From Alphaproteobacteria bacterium (GTDB lineage Bacteria; Pseudomonadota; Alphaproteobacteria; Sphingomonadales; Sphingomonadaceae): a stretch of DNA of 64,000 nucleotides. The notes under the pieces are model-generated. The model was not told where the DNA came from. It worked only from the letters and a program-made list of their open reading frames with translations, and searched no databases. Shown here one piece after another: positions 9,506-20,848 of the stretch. The DNA lies in the NCBI GenBank assembly GCA_018823325.1, contig JAHJIJ010000030.1, forward strand, positions 248,001 to 312,000. Reading direction: 5' to 3'. A program made the translations under genes and the position numbers. Every line of letters begins with the position of its first letter. Within the stretch, counting starts at the first letter, position 1.

Positions 9506-9604
9506 CTTGCACGCCCAACTCTCATAATCTGCGCATTGGAATTCTTTGAACCGGGCTAGTTTTGTCCGGTTGCACGGGCGCAGGCCTTGGGCCAAGGAGC
9601 ATCC

Positions 9605-10960
9605 ATGGTCAGCCCCTCAACAAGCGAGCCTGACGGCACCGCCGGGCGCAAACCACCCACCCATCCCTTCCAGATCGGTGCCTTCCGGGCCTATCTGATG
9701 GTCCGTTTGGCTAGCATTCTGGCCATGAACGGCATGACGCTGATCATTGCGTGGGAAGCCTATAATCTTGCCCGCGAGACCATGTCGCCGGCACAATCGG
9801 CGGCGCAACTGGGGCTCATTGGCCTCATCCAGTTCGTCATGATCTTCATCCTGACGCCCTTTGCCGGCCTCGTTGCGGACAATTTCTCTCGCACCCGCAT
9901 CACCATGGGCACACTGACGCTCCTGCTCGGCTCCGCCGCCGTGCTGGCACTCTCCAGTTACGAAGGCTGGATCAGCCTGCCGCTCATCTTCGTGCTTGCC
10001 GCTGTCATCGGCTTCGCCCGGGCCTTCCAGGGTCCGGCGCTCGGCTCGCTGGCGCCCAATATCGTGCCCAAGGATCTCTTGCCGCGCGCGATCGCGTTCA
10101 GCAGCATGTTCTGGCAGGCGGGGAGCATCGTGGGGCCGGCAATCGCGGGCTACGCTTATGCCATGCAGCCGCATTATGCCTATCTGTTCAGCAGCCTCCT
10201 GTTCGGCATTGCGGTGATCGGCATGCTCTTTGTCGGCAAGGTGCCGCAGGCGCCCCGCCAGCAGGATCGTCACCCGATCAGTCAAATCATCGACGGGCTG
10301 AAATATGTTCGCGGCAATCGGCTGGTCTTCGGCGCGATTACGCTCGATCTCTTCGCCGTGCTGCTTGCGGGCACGACGGCGCTGCTGCCCGTCTATGCGC
10401 GCGATATTCTCCATGTCGGCCCGGCCGGCCTCGGCCACCTCGCCGCTGCGCCCGGCATCGGCGCCGGCCTGACCGCGCTGTTCTTCTCCTTCCGGCCGAT
10501 CCGCCACAATGTCGGGCTGAAGATGATGATTTCGGTGGGCATCTTCGGCCTCGCCACCATCGTCTTCGGCCTCACGGCCTTCCTGCCGCAGCAGACGGCG
10601 ATCATCGTCGCGCTAATCGCCATGGCGACCTGGGGTAGTGCGGACATGTTCTCTGTGTTCGTGCGCCAGTCGCTCATTCAGCTCCACACGCCGGACGACA
10701 TGCGCGGCCGCGTCACCAGCGTCTCGATGATGACCATTTCCGCGTCCAACGAGCTTGGCGACGCCGAATCGGGCTTTCTCGCCGCGCTGGTTGGCCCGGT
10801 CGCGGCGGTCATTGCCGGGGGTGTGGGCGCCATCGCCATCACACTCTGGTGGTCGCGTCTGTTCCCCGAATTGCGCAATGCCCGCACTTTCGATCCGCCG
10901 GACATCCATTTACGCCCTTCCCATCAGACCGGCACTCCCGCAAAAGAAGGTTCGGTCTAG
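9605..10960 (+). CDS. MFS exporter of the MFS_3/EntS-like family
   Basis: This is a 451-residue inner-membrane transporter with about 12 hydrophobic segments from residue 25 to 415. The N-terminal RLASILAMNGMTLIIAWEAY stretch, PFAGLVADNFSRTRI and SLAPNIVPKDLLPRAIAFSS resemble the MFS_3 group (enterobactin exporter EntS and relatives), which are drug or siderophore efflux carriers. No siderophore genes are nearby, so the substrate is unknown. ATG at 9605 has AAGGAG six bases upstream. It is followed 63 bases later by cysK on the same strand. Confidence 0.85.
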   Translation: MVSPSTSEPDGTAGRKPPTHPFQIGAFRAYLMVRLASILAMNGMTLIIAWEAYNLARETMSPAQSAAQLGLIGLIQFVMIFILTPFAGLVADNFSRTRITMGTLTLLLGSAAVLALSSYEGWISLPLIFVLAAVIGFARAFQGPALGSLAPNIVPKDLLPRAIAFSSMFWQAGSIVGPAIAGYAYAMQPHYAYLFSSLLFGIAVIGMLFVGKVPQAPRQQDRHPISQIIDGLKYVRGNRLVFGAITLDLFAVLLAGTTALLPVYARDILHVGPAGLGHLAAAPGIGAGLTALFFSFRPIRHNVGLKMMISVGIFGLATIVFGLTAFLPQQTAIIVALIAMATWGSADMFSVFVRQSLIQLHTPDDMRGRVTSVSMMTISASNELGDAESGFLAALVGPVAAVIAGGVGAIAITLWWSRLFPELRNARTFDPPDIHLRPSHQTGTPAKEGSV

Positions 10961-11023
10961 TGCCCCTTGCAAATCTCGATCGGACTTCGATTTCTGATCG
11001 ATCGCATTAGTGGAGGATTGCCC

Positions 11024-11947
<924 letters not shown>

Positions 11948-11966
11948 TCCGCAGCGTCTGATCGGG

Positions 11967-12003
11967 GCCGGCGGGCCATTAACACTCGCCGGCTCTTCCT
12001 TCC
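11967..12003 (+). terminator. Probable intrinsic terminator after cysK
   Basis: GCCGGCG (11967-11973) pairs perfectly with CGCCGGC (11987-11993) across a 13-base loop and is followed by the pyrimidine-rich TCTTCCTTCC. The T tract is imperfect, so efficiency is uncertain. Confidence 0.6.
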
Positions 12004-12125
12004 CGAAATGGCACGGCCGCCCTGCGGAGCGGTCGCCTTGTCTCCGCAGCCTTGCCTAACGCCGCGTAAAGGCACACATACCCGCCTCGTGAGCCGCTCG
12101 ATGCGGCCCGCTGTGGGAACGACGC

Positions 12126-13535
12126 ATGGCATCGAATGGCATGATTGCGCCGAAAACGTCTTTTTCCGGCTTCCTTCTCGGTCGCTGGAGACTCGCGCTT
12201 GCCGTCATCTTTGTGCTCGCTTTGTCTGGCGCTCTCATCCTGGTTGGCCTGAACAACCGCTCGAATGTGCCGAGCGGCGGCGAAGCGGAATTGAGCGCCA
12301 ACATTCTCCCCAAAGCGCCCGACAACACCCCCCTTCCAGCCGTGGAACCGCTCGTTCTCGATGCGTCTCACCCCGATGAAGCGCGCCAGTTGAACGCGGA
12401 AATCCCCTTCTCCACCGCACCCAATCCGGCAGCCCGCCCCTTCATGTTCAAGGGTGACGCGACGGGACTGGCGCGCGCCACCGACTGTCTTGCCGCCGCC
12501 ATGATCTATGAGGCTGGCGATGACGCAAAGGGCCAGCGATCGGTCGGTCAGGTCGTGCTCAATCGCCTGCGCCATCCCGCTTTCCCCAAGACCGTCTGCG
12601 GCGTTGTCTTCCAGGGGCAGGAGCGCGCGACCGGTTGCCAGTTCACCTTCACGTGCGATGGTGCCATGGCGCGGCGGCCCTCTGCAGCCGCCTGGGAGCG
12701 CGCCCGCGGCAATGCCGCGCGGATGCTTGTCGGCGACGTCTTTGCGCCGGTTGGTTACAGCACACATTATCACACCGACTGGGTGATGCCCTATTGGAGC
12801 AAGTCGCTCGACAAGGTCACGGCAGTCGACACGCACCTCTTCTTCCGCTGGCAGGGCTGGTGGGGAACGCCGCCTGCCTTTGCGCGCCAGCTTAGTATTG
12901 CGGCCGAGCCCGCCATCGCCAAGTTGGCCGCGCTCTCCAGCGTCCACACGGATGAAGGCGACGCACTGCTTGCCGGCACGCTCCCCGGCTCCCTCATCAA
13001 TGATGCCAGCGCTCCCGCAGCGCTCGGTCCGGCGGATATCGGCAAGCGCATCGGCCCCGGTCGCCTTGCCGCGATCGAGCCGGGTGGCACCGGCTTTGTC
13101 ATGACGCTCGATCCCGGTGGCGATCCAGCCCGCTATGCGGAAGCCGCGGCACGCCTGTGCGCGGGTCGCGCGCAATGCCGTCTGCTTGCCTGGACCAATG
13201 ACAAGGCGACGCCGCGCAGCTTCCCGGTCGCGGAAGCCAGCCTCTCGACCATGTCCTTCTCGTACATCCGCATGAAGGACAGCGGCCTCGAGCGCATCCT
13301 CTACAATTGCGACGAGTTCCGCGACGTGCCGCGCGTGAAGTGCATGGTCCATCGCACCCCCAGCGCGCCCGCGCCCAAGCTGCTGGCCGATGAGCGGATC
13401 GAAAAGTCGCGCATCAATCTCCCCGCCGGCGCCCGCCCGGTCGCCGACATGCAGCGCGGCGAACTGGTGCCGCTCAAGCGAGAAGATGCCGCCTTGTTCC
13501 GGCCCAATGCAGAGGTGACGACCGCGACGCCCTGA
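12126..13535 (+). CDS. Membrane-anchored cell wall hydrolase, SleB/CwlJ domain
   Basis: This 469-residue protein has one N-terminal membrane anchor (about residues 20-42, LALAVIFVLALSGALILVGL) and then a periplasmic SleB-type (Hydrolase_2) domain. The domain begins at CLAAAMIYEAGDDAKGQRSV, which contains the catalytic Glu, and continues through VVLNRLRHPAFP and GCQFTFTCDG. SleB enzymes are lytic transglycosylases. In non-sporulating alphaproteobacteria they are thought to trim peptidoglycan during growth. The C-terminal ~200 residues have no recognised domain. The gene stands alone on the plus strand. Confidence 0.88.
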   Translation: MASNGMIAPKTSFSGFLLGRWRLALAVIFVLALSGALILVGLNNRSNVPSGGEAELSANILPKAPDNTPLPAVEPLVLDASHPDEARQLNAEIPFSTAPNPAARPFMFKGDATGLARATDCLAAAMIYEAGDDAKGQRSVGQVVLNRLRHPAFPKTVCGVVFQGQERATGCQFTFTCDGAMARRPSAAAWERARGNAARMLVGDVFAPVGYSTHYHTDWVMPYWSKSLDKVTAVDTHLFFRWQGWWGTPPAFARQLSIAAEPAIAKLAALSSVHTDEGDALLAGTLPGSLINDASAPAALGPADIGKRIGPGRLAAIEPGGTGFVMTLDPGGDPARYAEAAARLCAGRAQCRLLAWTNDKATPRSFPVAEASLSTMSFSYIRMKDSGLERILYNCDEFRDVPRVKCMVHRTPSAPAPKLLADERIEKSRINLPAGARPVADMQRGELVPLKREDAALFRPNAEVTTATP

Positions 13536-13616
13536 GGTGTCGCATCGTCTTCTGTCGCATTGTCCGGCAATGCCTCGTGCTTGCAAGCGGGCTCAGGCAC
13601 ATGCTTTGAAGAGCCT

Positions 13617-14114
13617 ATGTCCAGCGCATACGAAATCGCACAGTCGGCAACGCCAGCGGATCTGGCCGATATCGCGCGACTTTTTCAGCTCTACGCCGAC
13701 ACGCTCCCGATCAATCTGAATTATCAGGATTTCGAGACCGAGCTTTCCAGCCTTCCTGGAAAATATGCGCCACCGGAAGGTGCGCTGTTTCTCGCGCGCA
13801 ATGGGGATGGCCACGCCATTGGCTGCGTCGGCATACGACCGCTCGAGATACCCGGGCTTTGCGAAATGAAGCGGCTTTACACGCTGCCTGCCTCACGCGG
13901 CATCGGGCTCGGGCGCGGCCTCACAAACGCTGCCATCGAACGCGCCCGCGCGCTGGGCTACGCGGAAATGCGGTTGGACACGCTTGCATCCATGACCGCG
14001 GCGATCCGGCTCTATGAGCAGCACGGCTTCCGACCTTGCGCTCCATATTATGCGCCCACGCCGGCTGGAACGGTGTTCATGGCGCTCAAGCTGGAGACTC
14101 TCCAGCGCACATAG
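13617..14114 (+). CDS. GNAT-family N-acetyltransferase
   Basis: This is a 165-residue Gcn5-related acetyltransferase. Motif A (acetyl-CoA pyrophosphate loop) is MKRLYTLPASRGIGLGRG at about residues 82-99, followed by the C-terminal signature LDTLASMTAAIRLYEQHGF. The substrate cannot be read from sequence. ATG at 13617 was chosen, since an upstream TTG in frame adds only unconserved residues. It converges on the acyl-CoA dehydrogenase gene across a hairpin. Confidence 0.88.
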   Translation: MSSAYEIAQSATPADLADIARLFQLYADTLPINLNYQDFETELSSLPGKYAPPEGALFLARNGDGHAIGCVGIRPLEIPGLCEMKRLYTLPASRGIGLGRGLTNAAIERARALGYAEMRLDTLASMTAAIRLYEQHGFRPCAPYYAPTPAGTVFMALKLETLQRT

Positions 14115-14117
14115 CAA

Positions 14118-14150
14118 AGGGGAAGCAGCAACGCCCTTGCCGCTTCCCCT
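14118..14150. terminator. Hairpin between convergent genes
   Basis: AGGGGAAGC (14118-14126) pairs with GCTTCCCCT (14142-14150), a perfect 9-bp stem between two convergent stops. T tracts on both sides are weak, so this is a plausible bidirectional terminator and not a certain one. Confidence 0.5.
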
Positions 14151-14179
14151 CTTCATTCATCCTTCCGGGCAGCTAAGGA

Positions 14180-15985
14180 TCAGGCCGCCGTCAGAAATGC
14201 CTCGGGCGGCAGTTCCATCAGCACCTCGGCGCCACCCTCGATCTTGCGGCGCAGTGCGCCGGCCTCCGGCATGATCCGCTCGGCGAAGTAACGCGCCGTG
14301 ACGAGCTTTGCCTTCAGATAATCGGCATTGCCAGTCCCGGCGTTGAGCTGCGCCTGCGCCGCCATTGCCATGCGCAGCCACATCATGCCGGTCGCGACGA
14401 TCCCCATGATGTGCATATAGGCATAGGCCGCAGCCCCCGCATTGTTCGGGTTCTGCATGGCATTCTGCATCAGCCACATGGTCGCGGCCTGCAGCTGCTG
14501 ATTGGCCTTCTCCAGCGCCTCGGCGACGGCTGCCGTCTCCGGCACCGCCTTGCCCGCCGCAACCTCCTCGGCCACCATCTTGAAGAAGGCCTGCACCGCG
14601 CGGCCGCCATTGGCGGGCAGCTTGCGGCCGACCAGGTCCATGGCCTGCACGCCGTTGGTGCCCTCGTAGATCATGGTGATGCGCGCATCGCGTACCGCCT
14701 GCTCCACACCCCATTCCCAAATGTAGCCATGGCCACCGAACACCTGCTGGGCCAGCACCGCGACATCGAAGCCCTTGTCCGTGCCATAGCCCTTGATGAC
14801 CGGGGTGAGCAGCGAGATAATGTCATCAGCCGTCTGGCGTTCTTCCTCGGTCGGCGCATGCTTGACGAGATCGACCTGCAGCGCGCCCCAGAGCACCAGC
14901 GCGCGCAGGCCCTCGGTGAGCGCCTTGCACTCCATCAGCATCCGGCGGACATCGGGGTGAACGAACAGCGTGTCAGCCGGCTTGTCCGGCTCAGCGGGGC
15001 CGGTGAGCGCCCGTCCTTGCCGCCGGTCCATCGCGTAATGCACAGCCTGCTGATAGGCCAGCTCGCCCTGCGCGAGGCCCTGCAGGCCCACGCCGAGTCG
15101 CGCCTGGTTCATCATGATGAACATGGCGGCGAGCCCCTTGTTCTCCTCGCCGACCATCCAGCCGGTCGCGCCGTCATAGTTCATGACGCAGGTGGCGTTA
15201 CCGTGGATGCCCATCTTGTGCTCGATCGAGCCGCAGGAGACCGCATTGCGCGCGCCCAGCGAGCCATCCTCGTTGACCATCACCTTGGGCACCAGGAACA
15301 GCGAGATGCCCTTGCTGCCCGCCGGTGCGCCGGGCGTCTTGGCCAGCACGAGATGGATGATGTTCTCGGCCATGCTGTGCTCGCCGGCGGAAATGAAGAT
15401 CTTGGTGCCGGTGATCTTGTAGCTGCCATCATCCTGCGGCTGCGCGCGCGTCTTGATGAGGCCGAGGTCGGTGCCGCAATGCGGCTCGGTCAGGTTCATG
15501 GTGCCGCACCACTGGCCGGAGACCATGTTGGGCACATATTTCTGCTTGAGCCTATCGTCGCCCTTGGCGAGGATCGCGCTGACTGCGGCGCCGGTCAAGC
15601 CGTGATACATGTTGAAGCCGTGGTTGGCGGCAGTGAAATACTCCTCGGCCGCGATGGCGAGGACCATCGGCAGCGCCTGGCCGCCGAACTCCTCGGGCGC
15701 ATGCAGCGTCGTCCAGCCGCCAGCAACGAACTGGTCGAACGCTTCCTGAAAACCCGGCGGCGTGGTCACGGTGCCATCGTCATTGCGCTTGCAGCCGTGC
15801 TGATCGCCCACTGCATTGAGCGGATTGAGCACTTCGCTCGCGAACTTGCCGCCTTCCTCGAGAATGGCCTGCACGATGTCGCTCGACGCGGCGGCAAATC
15901 CGGGATTGTTGGTCAGCCGCTCAAGGCCGACGATTTCGTTGAGGATGAACAATGTGTCGCCGACTGGCGCCTTGTAGCTGGGCAT
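14180..15985 (-). CDS. Acyl-CoA dehydrogenase, large DmdC-like form
   Basis: This FAD enzyme oxidises an acyl-CoA to the 2-enoyl-CoA. The 601-residue length and C-terminal extension (about residues 470-600) place it in the group often named 3-methylmercaptopropionyl-CoA dehydrogenase-like (DmdC). Landmarks are MNLTEPHCGTDLG, KITGTKIFISAGEH, EHKMGIHGNAT, QQVFGGHGYIWEWGVEQAVRDARI and the catalytic-base region IYEGTNGVQAMDLVGRKL. Real DMSP metabolism cannot be inferred from this one gene, and medium- or branched-chain acyl-CoAs are equally likely. It lies 23 bases after the MerR gene with GGAGAGG before its ATG, so the two form an operon. Confidence 0.93.
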   Translation of the reverse strand: MPSYKAPVGDTLFILNEIVGLERLTNNPGFAAASSDIVQAILEEGGKFASEVLNPLNAVGDQHGCKRNDDGTVTTPPGFQEAFDQFVAGGWTTLHAPEEFGGQALPMVLAIAAEEYFTAANHGFNMYHGLTGAAVSAILAKGDDRLKQKYVPNMVSGQWCGTMNLTEPHCGTDLGLIKTRAQPQDDGSYKITGTKIFISAGEHSMAENIIHLVLAKTPGAPAGSKGISLFLVPKVMVNEDGSLGARNAVSCGSIEHKMGIHGNATCVMNYDGATGWMVGEENKGLAAMFIMMNQARLGVGLQGLAQGELAYQQAVHYAMDRRQGRALTGPAEPDKPADTLFVHPDVRRMLMECKALTEGLRALVLWGALQVDLVKHAPTEEERQTADDIISLLTPVIKGYGTDKGFDVAVLAQQVFGGHGYIWEWGVEQAVRDARITMIYEGTNGVQAMDLVGRKLPANGGRAVQAFFKMVAEEVAAGKAVPETAAVAEALEKANQQLQAATMWLMQNAMQNPNNAGAAAYAYMHIMGIVATGMMWLRMAMAAQAQLNAGTGNADYLKAKLVTARYFAERIMPEAGALRRKIEGGAEVLMELPPEAFLTAA

Positions 15986-16008
15986 TGGCCTCTCCGTTTA
16001 CAGATTTG

Positions 16009-16446
16009 TCAGGCTTGAAGTTCGCCCGACAGGCGCTGGTTTTCTTCAACGAGCGCGACGAAATTCTTCAGTTCCTCGATCGCTTCATCGATATCCTGTC
16101 GCTGCCGCCGGAGCAATTCGATCCGCTCCTCGCATTTGGCGATCGTGAACTCGCGCTGGGTGCGCCGGCCATCGCCCGCATCGTACAGATCGATCATGTC
16201 GCGAATTTCCGAGAGGCTGAAGCCGACGCGCTTGCCCCGCAGGATCCAGGCGAGCCGCGCCCGGTCGCGATGGCTGTAGATGCGCGTCAGTCCCTGTCTG
16301 CGTGGCGAGATCAGCTTCTCATCCTCGTAGAATCGCAACGCGCGCGGCGTGATTTCAAATTCCTCACAAAGATCGGAGATCGAGAATTCTTCCCGCCCAT
16401 CCCGTTCCGGCTGAGGAATTCCGGCAATCATCTGGAGCTTGGTCAT
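16009..16446 (-). CDS. MerR-family regulator of acyl-CoA catabolism (LiuR-like)
   Basis: This 145-residue regulator has a MerR winged helix at residues 20-90 (FSISDLCEEFEITPRALRFYEDEKL) and a C-terminal coiled-coil dimerisation helix. It has no metal-binding cysteines at the C-terminus, which fits the acyl-CoA-responsive LiuR/PsrA-type MerR subgroup rather than metal sensors. It sits immediately upstream of the acyl-CoA dehydrogenase in the same operon and probably controls it. A tandem ACGT-box site lies 36 bases ahead of its start. Confidence 0.88.
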   Translation of the reverse strand: MTKLQMIAGIPQPERDGREEFSISDLCEEFEITPRALRFYEDEKLISPRRQGLTRIYSHRDRARLAWILRGKRVGFSLSEIRDMIDLYDAGDGRRTQREFTIAKCEERIELLRRQRQDIDEAIEELKNFVALVEENQRLSGELQA

Positions 16447-16481
16447 CGTTTTCCAACCTCTTCTGAAGGAGAGGTCCGCAA

Positions 16482-16497
16482 TTTACGTTTACGTCAA
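16482..16497. promoter_or_regulatory. Candidate operator of the MerR/acyl-CoA dehydrogenase operon
   Basis: The sequence TTTACGTTTACGTCAA contains two ACGT boxes six bases apart and reads TTGACGTAAACGTAAA on the coding strand. This resembles the TTTACGT-type sites described for LiuR-like MerR regulators. It lies just upstream of the MerR gene, as expected for autoregulation. The TTGACG part could also be the -35 element. No convincing -10 was seen. Confidence 0.5.
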
Positions 16498-16558
16498 CGG
16501 AAAAGCAAGACCCGCATCGATCACGGGACAAGATGGCCAGCCTATGCGGACTCGCCTG

Positions 16559-16951
16559 TCAGCTGCGCTCTGTTTCTTGATTGTCGAGCCATTCGAGCCC
16601 GTCTTGCGTGACGCGGCGATAGAAGCAACTCACCCGGCCGGTGTGGCAGGCCGGACCGACCGGCTTGACCAGCAGCCAGATCGCGTCCTGGTCGCAGTCC
16701 ATCCGCATGTCCACGACATGCAGTTCGTTGCCGGATTCCTCGCCCTTGCGCCAGAGCTTGCCCCGGCTGCGCGACCAGAAATGGGCCACGCGCGTTTCGA
16801 TCGTCGCGGCAAGCGCCTGCGCGTTCATATGGGCGAGCATCAGCAATTCGCCGGTATCGACATTGCTCGCCACAGCCGTGATCAGCCCGTCGCGATCATA
16901 ACGAGGATCGAGCCGCAGCCCTTCCTCCCGATCAGTATCTGCCTGTGCCAT
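16559..16951 (-). CDS. hisI: Phosphoribosyl-AMP cyclohydrolase (histidine biosynthesis)
   Basis: HisI opens the adenine ring of phosphoribosyl-AMP in the third step of histidine synthesis. It is a small zinc enzyme. The 130-residue single-domain form, without a fused HisE, carries the family signatures [51 protein letters not shown] and [14 protein letters not shown], which include the zinc-binding cysteines. ATG at 16951 was chosen, since further upstream the frame runs into the tRNA gene. It is isolated from other his genes, as is common for hisI in alphaproteobacteria. Confidence 0.95.
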   Translation of the reverse strand: MAQADTDREEGLRLDPRYDRDGLITAVASNVDTGELLMLAHMNAQALAATIETRVAHFWSRSRGKLWRKGEESGNELHVVDMRMDCDQDAIWLLVKPVGPACHTGRVSCFYRRVTQDGLEWLDNQETERS

Positions 16952-17038
16952 GAACCGCCTATAAGCGCGGCCCGCTACGCTGTCAGCCCGCATTGTCGGG
17001 CGACGGGCCAGCGTGGGCATGTCTTTCGAGGAGAGAAA

Positions 17039-17116
17039 TGGGGCGACCGACGGGATCCGAACCCGCGACCTCTGGTACCACAAACCAGCGCTCTAACCAA
17101 CTGAGCTACGGTCGCC
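17039..17116 (-). tRNA. tRNA-His (anticodon GTG)
   Basis: On the minus strand the sequence folds as a full cloverleaf: acceptor GCGACCG paired with CGGTCGC, D arm GCTC...GAGC, anticodon stem CTGGT/ACCAG with loop TTGTGGT (anticodon GTG), and T arm with GGTTCGGATCC. The extra G(-1) that is diagnostic for tRNA-His is encoded at 17116 and faces C73, and the 3' CCA is encoded (17039-17041). This is the classical type, unlike the G(-1)-less tRNA-His found in some alphaproteobacteria. Confidence 0.97.
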
Positions 17117-17263
17117 ATGGCGCCCAACGGCGCAATCGAGAGGCGGCCCATAATGCCCCGAGAGGACCGACGTCAAGCACAGAGCGTGCCTCCGCTCAGA
17201 TCGCAGTGCTTTTCGGGAGAATCGCGCGCGGGCTTCATGCGAAACTGCCGACCGCCGGAAATC

Positions 17264-17291
17264 AAAAAGGCCAGGCAAATGCCCGGCCTTT
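17264..17291 (-). terminator. Intrinsic terminator downstream of hup
   Basis: Read on the minus strand, AAAGGCC with a GGGC/GCCT inner stem closes against GGCCTTTTT, followed by GATT. It lies about 88 bases after the hup stop and is the obvious end of that transcript. Confidence 0.75.
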
Positions 17292-17378
17292 GCCGACACA
17301 GGACGTCGCGTTCCCTGCCGGCAATCTGTCAAAACGATGCCCCGGCCAGAAGCGCGGGGCAGCGATCGTCAGAATTGA

Positions 17379-17651
17379 TTAGTTGACGGCGTCCTTCAGG
17401 CCCTTGCCGGCCTTGAACTTCGGCTGGCTGGAAGCCTTGATAGCCATCGTTTCGCCGGTGCGCGGGTTGCGGCCGGTCGAGGCCTTGCGCTGCGAAACAG
17501 AGAACGTGCCGAAGCCGACGAGGCGGACTTCGTCACCCTTTTTGAGAGAAGCGGTGATCGCGTCGAACACTGCCTCAACAGCCTTGTTCGCATCGGCCTT
17601 GGTGAGGCCGCTCTGATCCGCGACCGAACTGATGAGATCTTGCTTGTTCAT
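17379..17651 (-). CDS. hup: HU-family nucleoid DNA-binding protein
   Basis: HU is a histone-like dimer that bends DNA. The protein has 90 residues, the standard HU length. It starts MNKQDLISSVADQSGLTK and carries the DNA-binding arm GRNPRTGETMAIKAS around residues 54-70, followed by the C-terminal PKFKAGKGLKDAVN. It lies downstream of lon on the same strand, the conserved lon-hup order. A good sigma-70 promoter lies just upstream, so it can be transcribed independently. Confidence 0.97.
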   Translation of the reverse strand: MNKQDLISSVADQSGLTKADANKAVEAVFDAITASLKKGDEVRLVGFGTFSVSQRKASTGRNPRTGETMAIKASSQPKFKAGKGLKDAVN

Positions 17652-17708
17652 GCCTTGGGAACCCCCTTCTTGAGAAACTTGTGGTGGGAATCATGCGACG
17701 AAGGCGCG

Positions 17709-17738
17709 CATAAAGGCTTGCTTCGTCGCGTGTGTCAA
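17709..17738 (-). promoter_or_regulatory. Sigma-70 promoter of hup
   Basis: On the minus strand TTGACA (17738-17733) is followed after 17-18 bases by CTTTAT/TTTATG (around 17715-17709). Transcription would begin near 17700, about 50 bases before the hup ATG, which has AAGGGGG upstream. Confidence 0.7.
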
Positions 17739-17908
17739 AGAGATTTGCGCCTGAAACCGGTTAAAAAGGCCGTTTTACCCCCATTTTCGCGATGACTGGC
17801 AAGTTGGCGGAGATGGAACGGTGCGACACAGCCCCTCAGTGACCATTCCTTAACCCTCTTTGGGGGCTGGCGGATGGAACCGAAGGGCTGCGATACGCTG
17901 AAAAACGA

Positions 17909-20305
<2,397 letters not shown>

Positions 20306-20426
20306 TATCACTCCAATCTCAGCCAGGGGACTTCACCCCTGCGCCTGCGAACCGCTCCAATGTAGATCGGTTCGCTTAACATGTGGCGCGCATTCTTCCG
20401 CTTGTCGCGAAAAACGCGCTGAGCCC

Positions 20427-20455
20427 CATATCGTTTAGCCGTACGCGCTTTTCAA
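20427..20455 (-). promoter_or_regulatory. Possible lon promoter
   Basis: On the minus strand TTGAAA (20455-20450) lies 17 bases before GATATG (20432-20427), roughly 120 bases upstream of the lon start. TTGAAA would also suit a heat-shock (RpoH) -35, but the -10 is a weak match to either consensus. Confidence 0.35.
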
Positions 20456-20524
20456 CGGCGCGTAAGGGCACTGGCTTTTGTCCAGGCGAACCACCGTTCG
20501 AGAGCGGTGCGCCCCGCCCCCCGA

Positions 20525-20848
20525 TCAGAACGGCATTTTGAAGCCCGGCGGCAGCGGCAGGCCGGCTGTCATCTTGCTCATCTGCTCGTTTGCAGCCTCA
20601 TCGGCCTTGGCGCGGGCATCGTTGAACGCCGCGACGATCAGGTCCTCCAGCATGGTCTTGTCTGCCGGCACGATCAGGCTTTCATCGACCGAAAGGCCAA
20701 GAATGCGCCCCTTGGCGCTCGCCCGTACCTTGACGAGCCCGCCGCCGGACGCGCCTTCGACTTCGATATTGTCGAGCTCGGCCTGCGCCTTCTGCATTTC
20801 TTCCTGCACCCGGCTGGCCATGCCGAGAATGTCATTGAGGTCCTTCAT
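20525..20848 (-). CDS. ybaB: YbaB/EbfC-family nucleoid-associated protein
   Basis: This is a 107-residue DNA-binding protein of the YbaB/EbfC family. The N-terminal helix MKDLNDILGMASRVQEEMQ and the central VEGASGGGLVKVRASAKGRI are characteristic, and the C-terminus KMTAGLPLPPGFKMPF is the usual tail. Its ATG shares one base with the dnaX stop (TGATG), so the two are translationally coupled, as in many bacteria where dnaX-ybaB-recR form an operon. recR is not seen here. Confidence 0.95.
   Translation of the reverse strand: MKDLNDILGMASRVQEEMQKAQAELDNIEVEGASGGGLVKVRASAKGRILGLSVDESLIVPADKTMLEDLIVAAFNDARAKADEAANEQMSKMTAGLPLPPGFKMPF

Noticed and set aside
17039..17116. tRNA-His apparently lacking the encoded G(-1)
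   Set aside because: My first alignment was shifted by one base. With T8-A9 fixed, the acceptor stem is GCGACCG/CGGTCGC, G(-1) is encoded opposite C73 and CCA is encoded.
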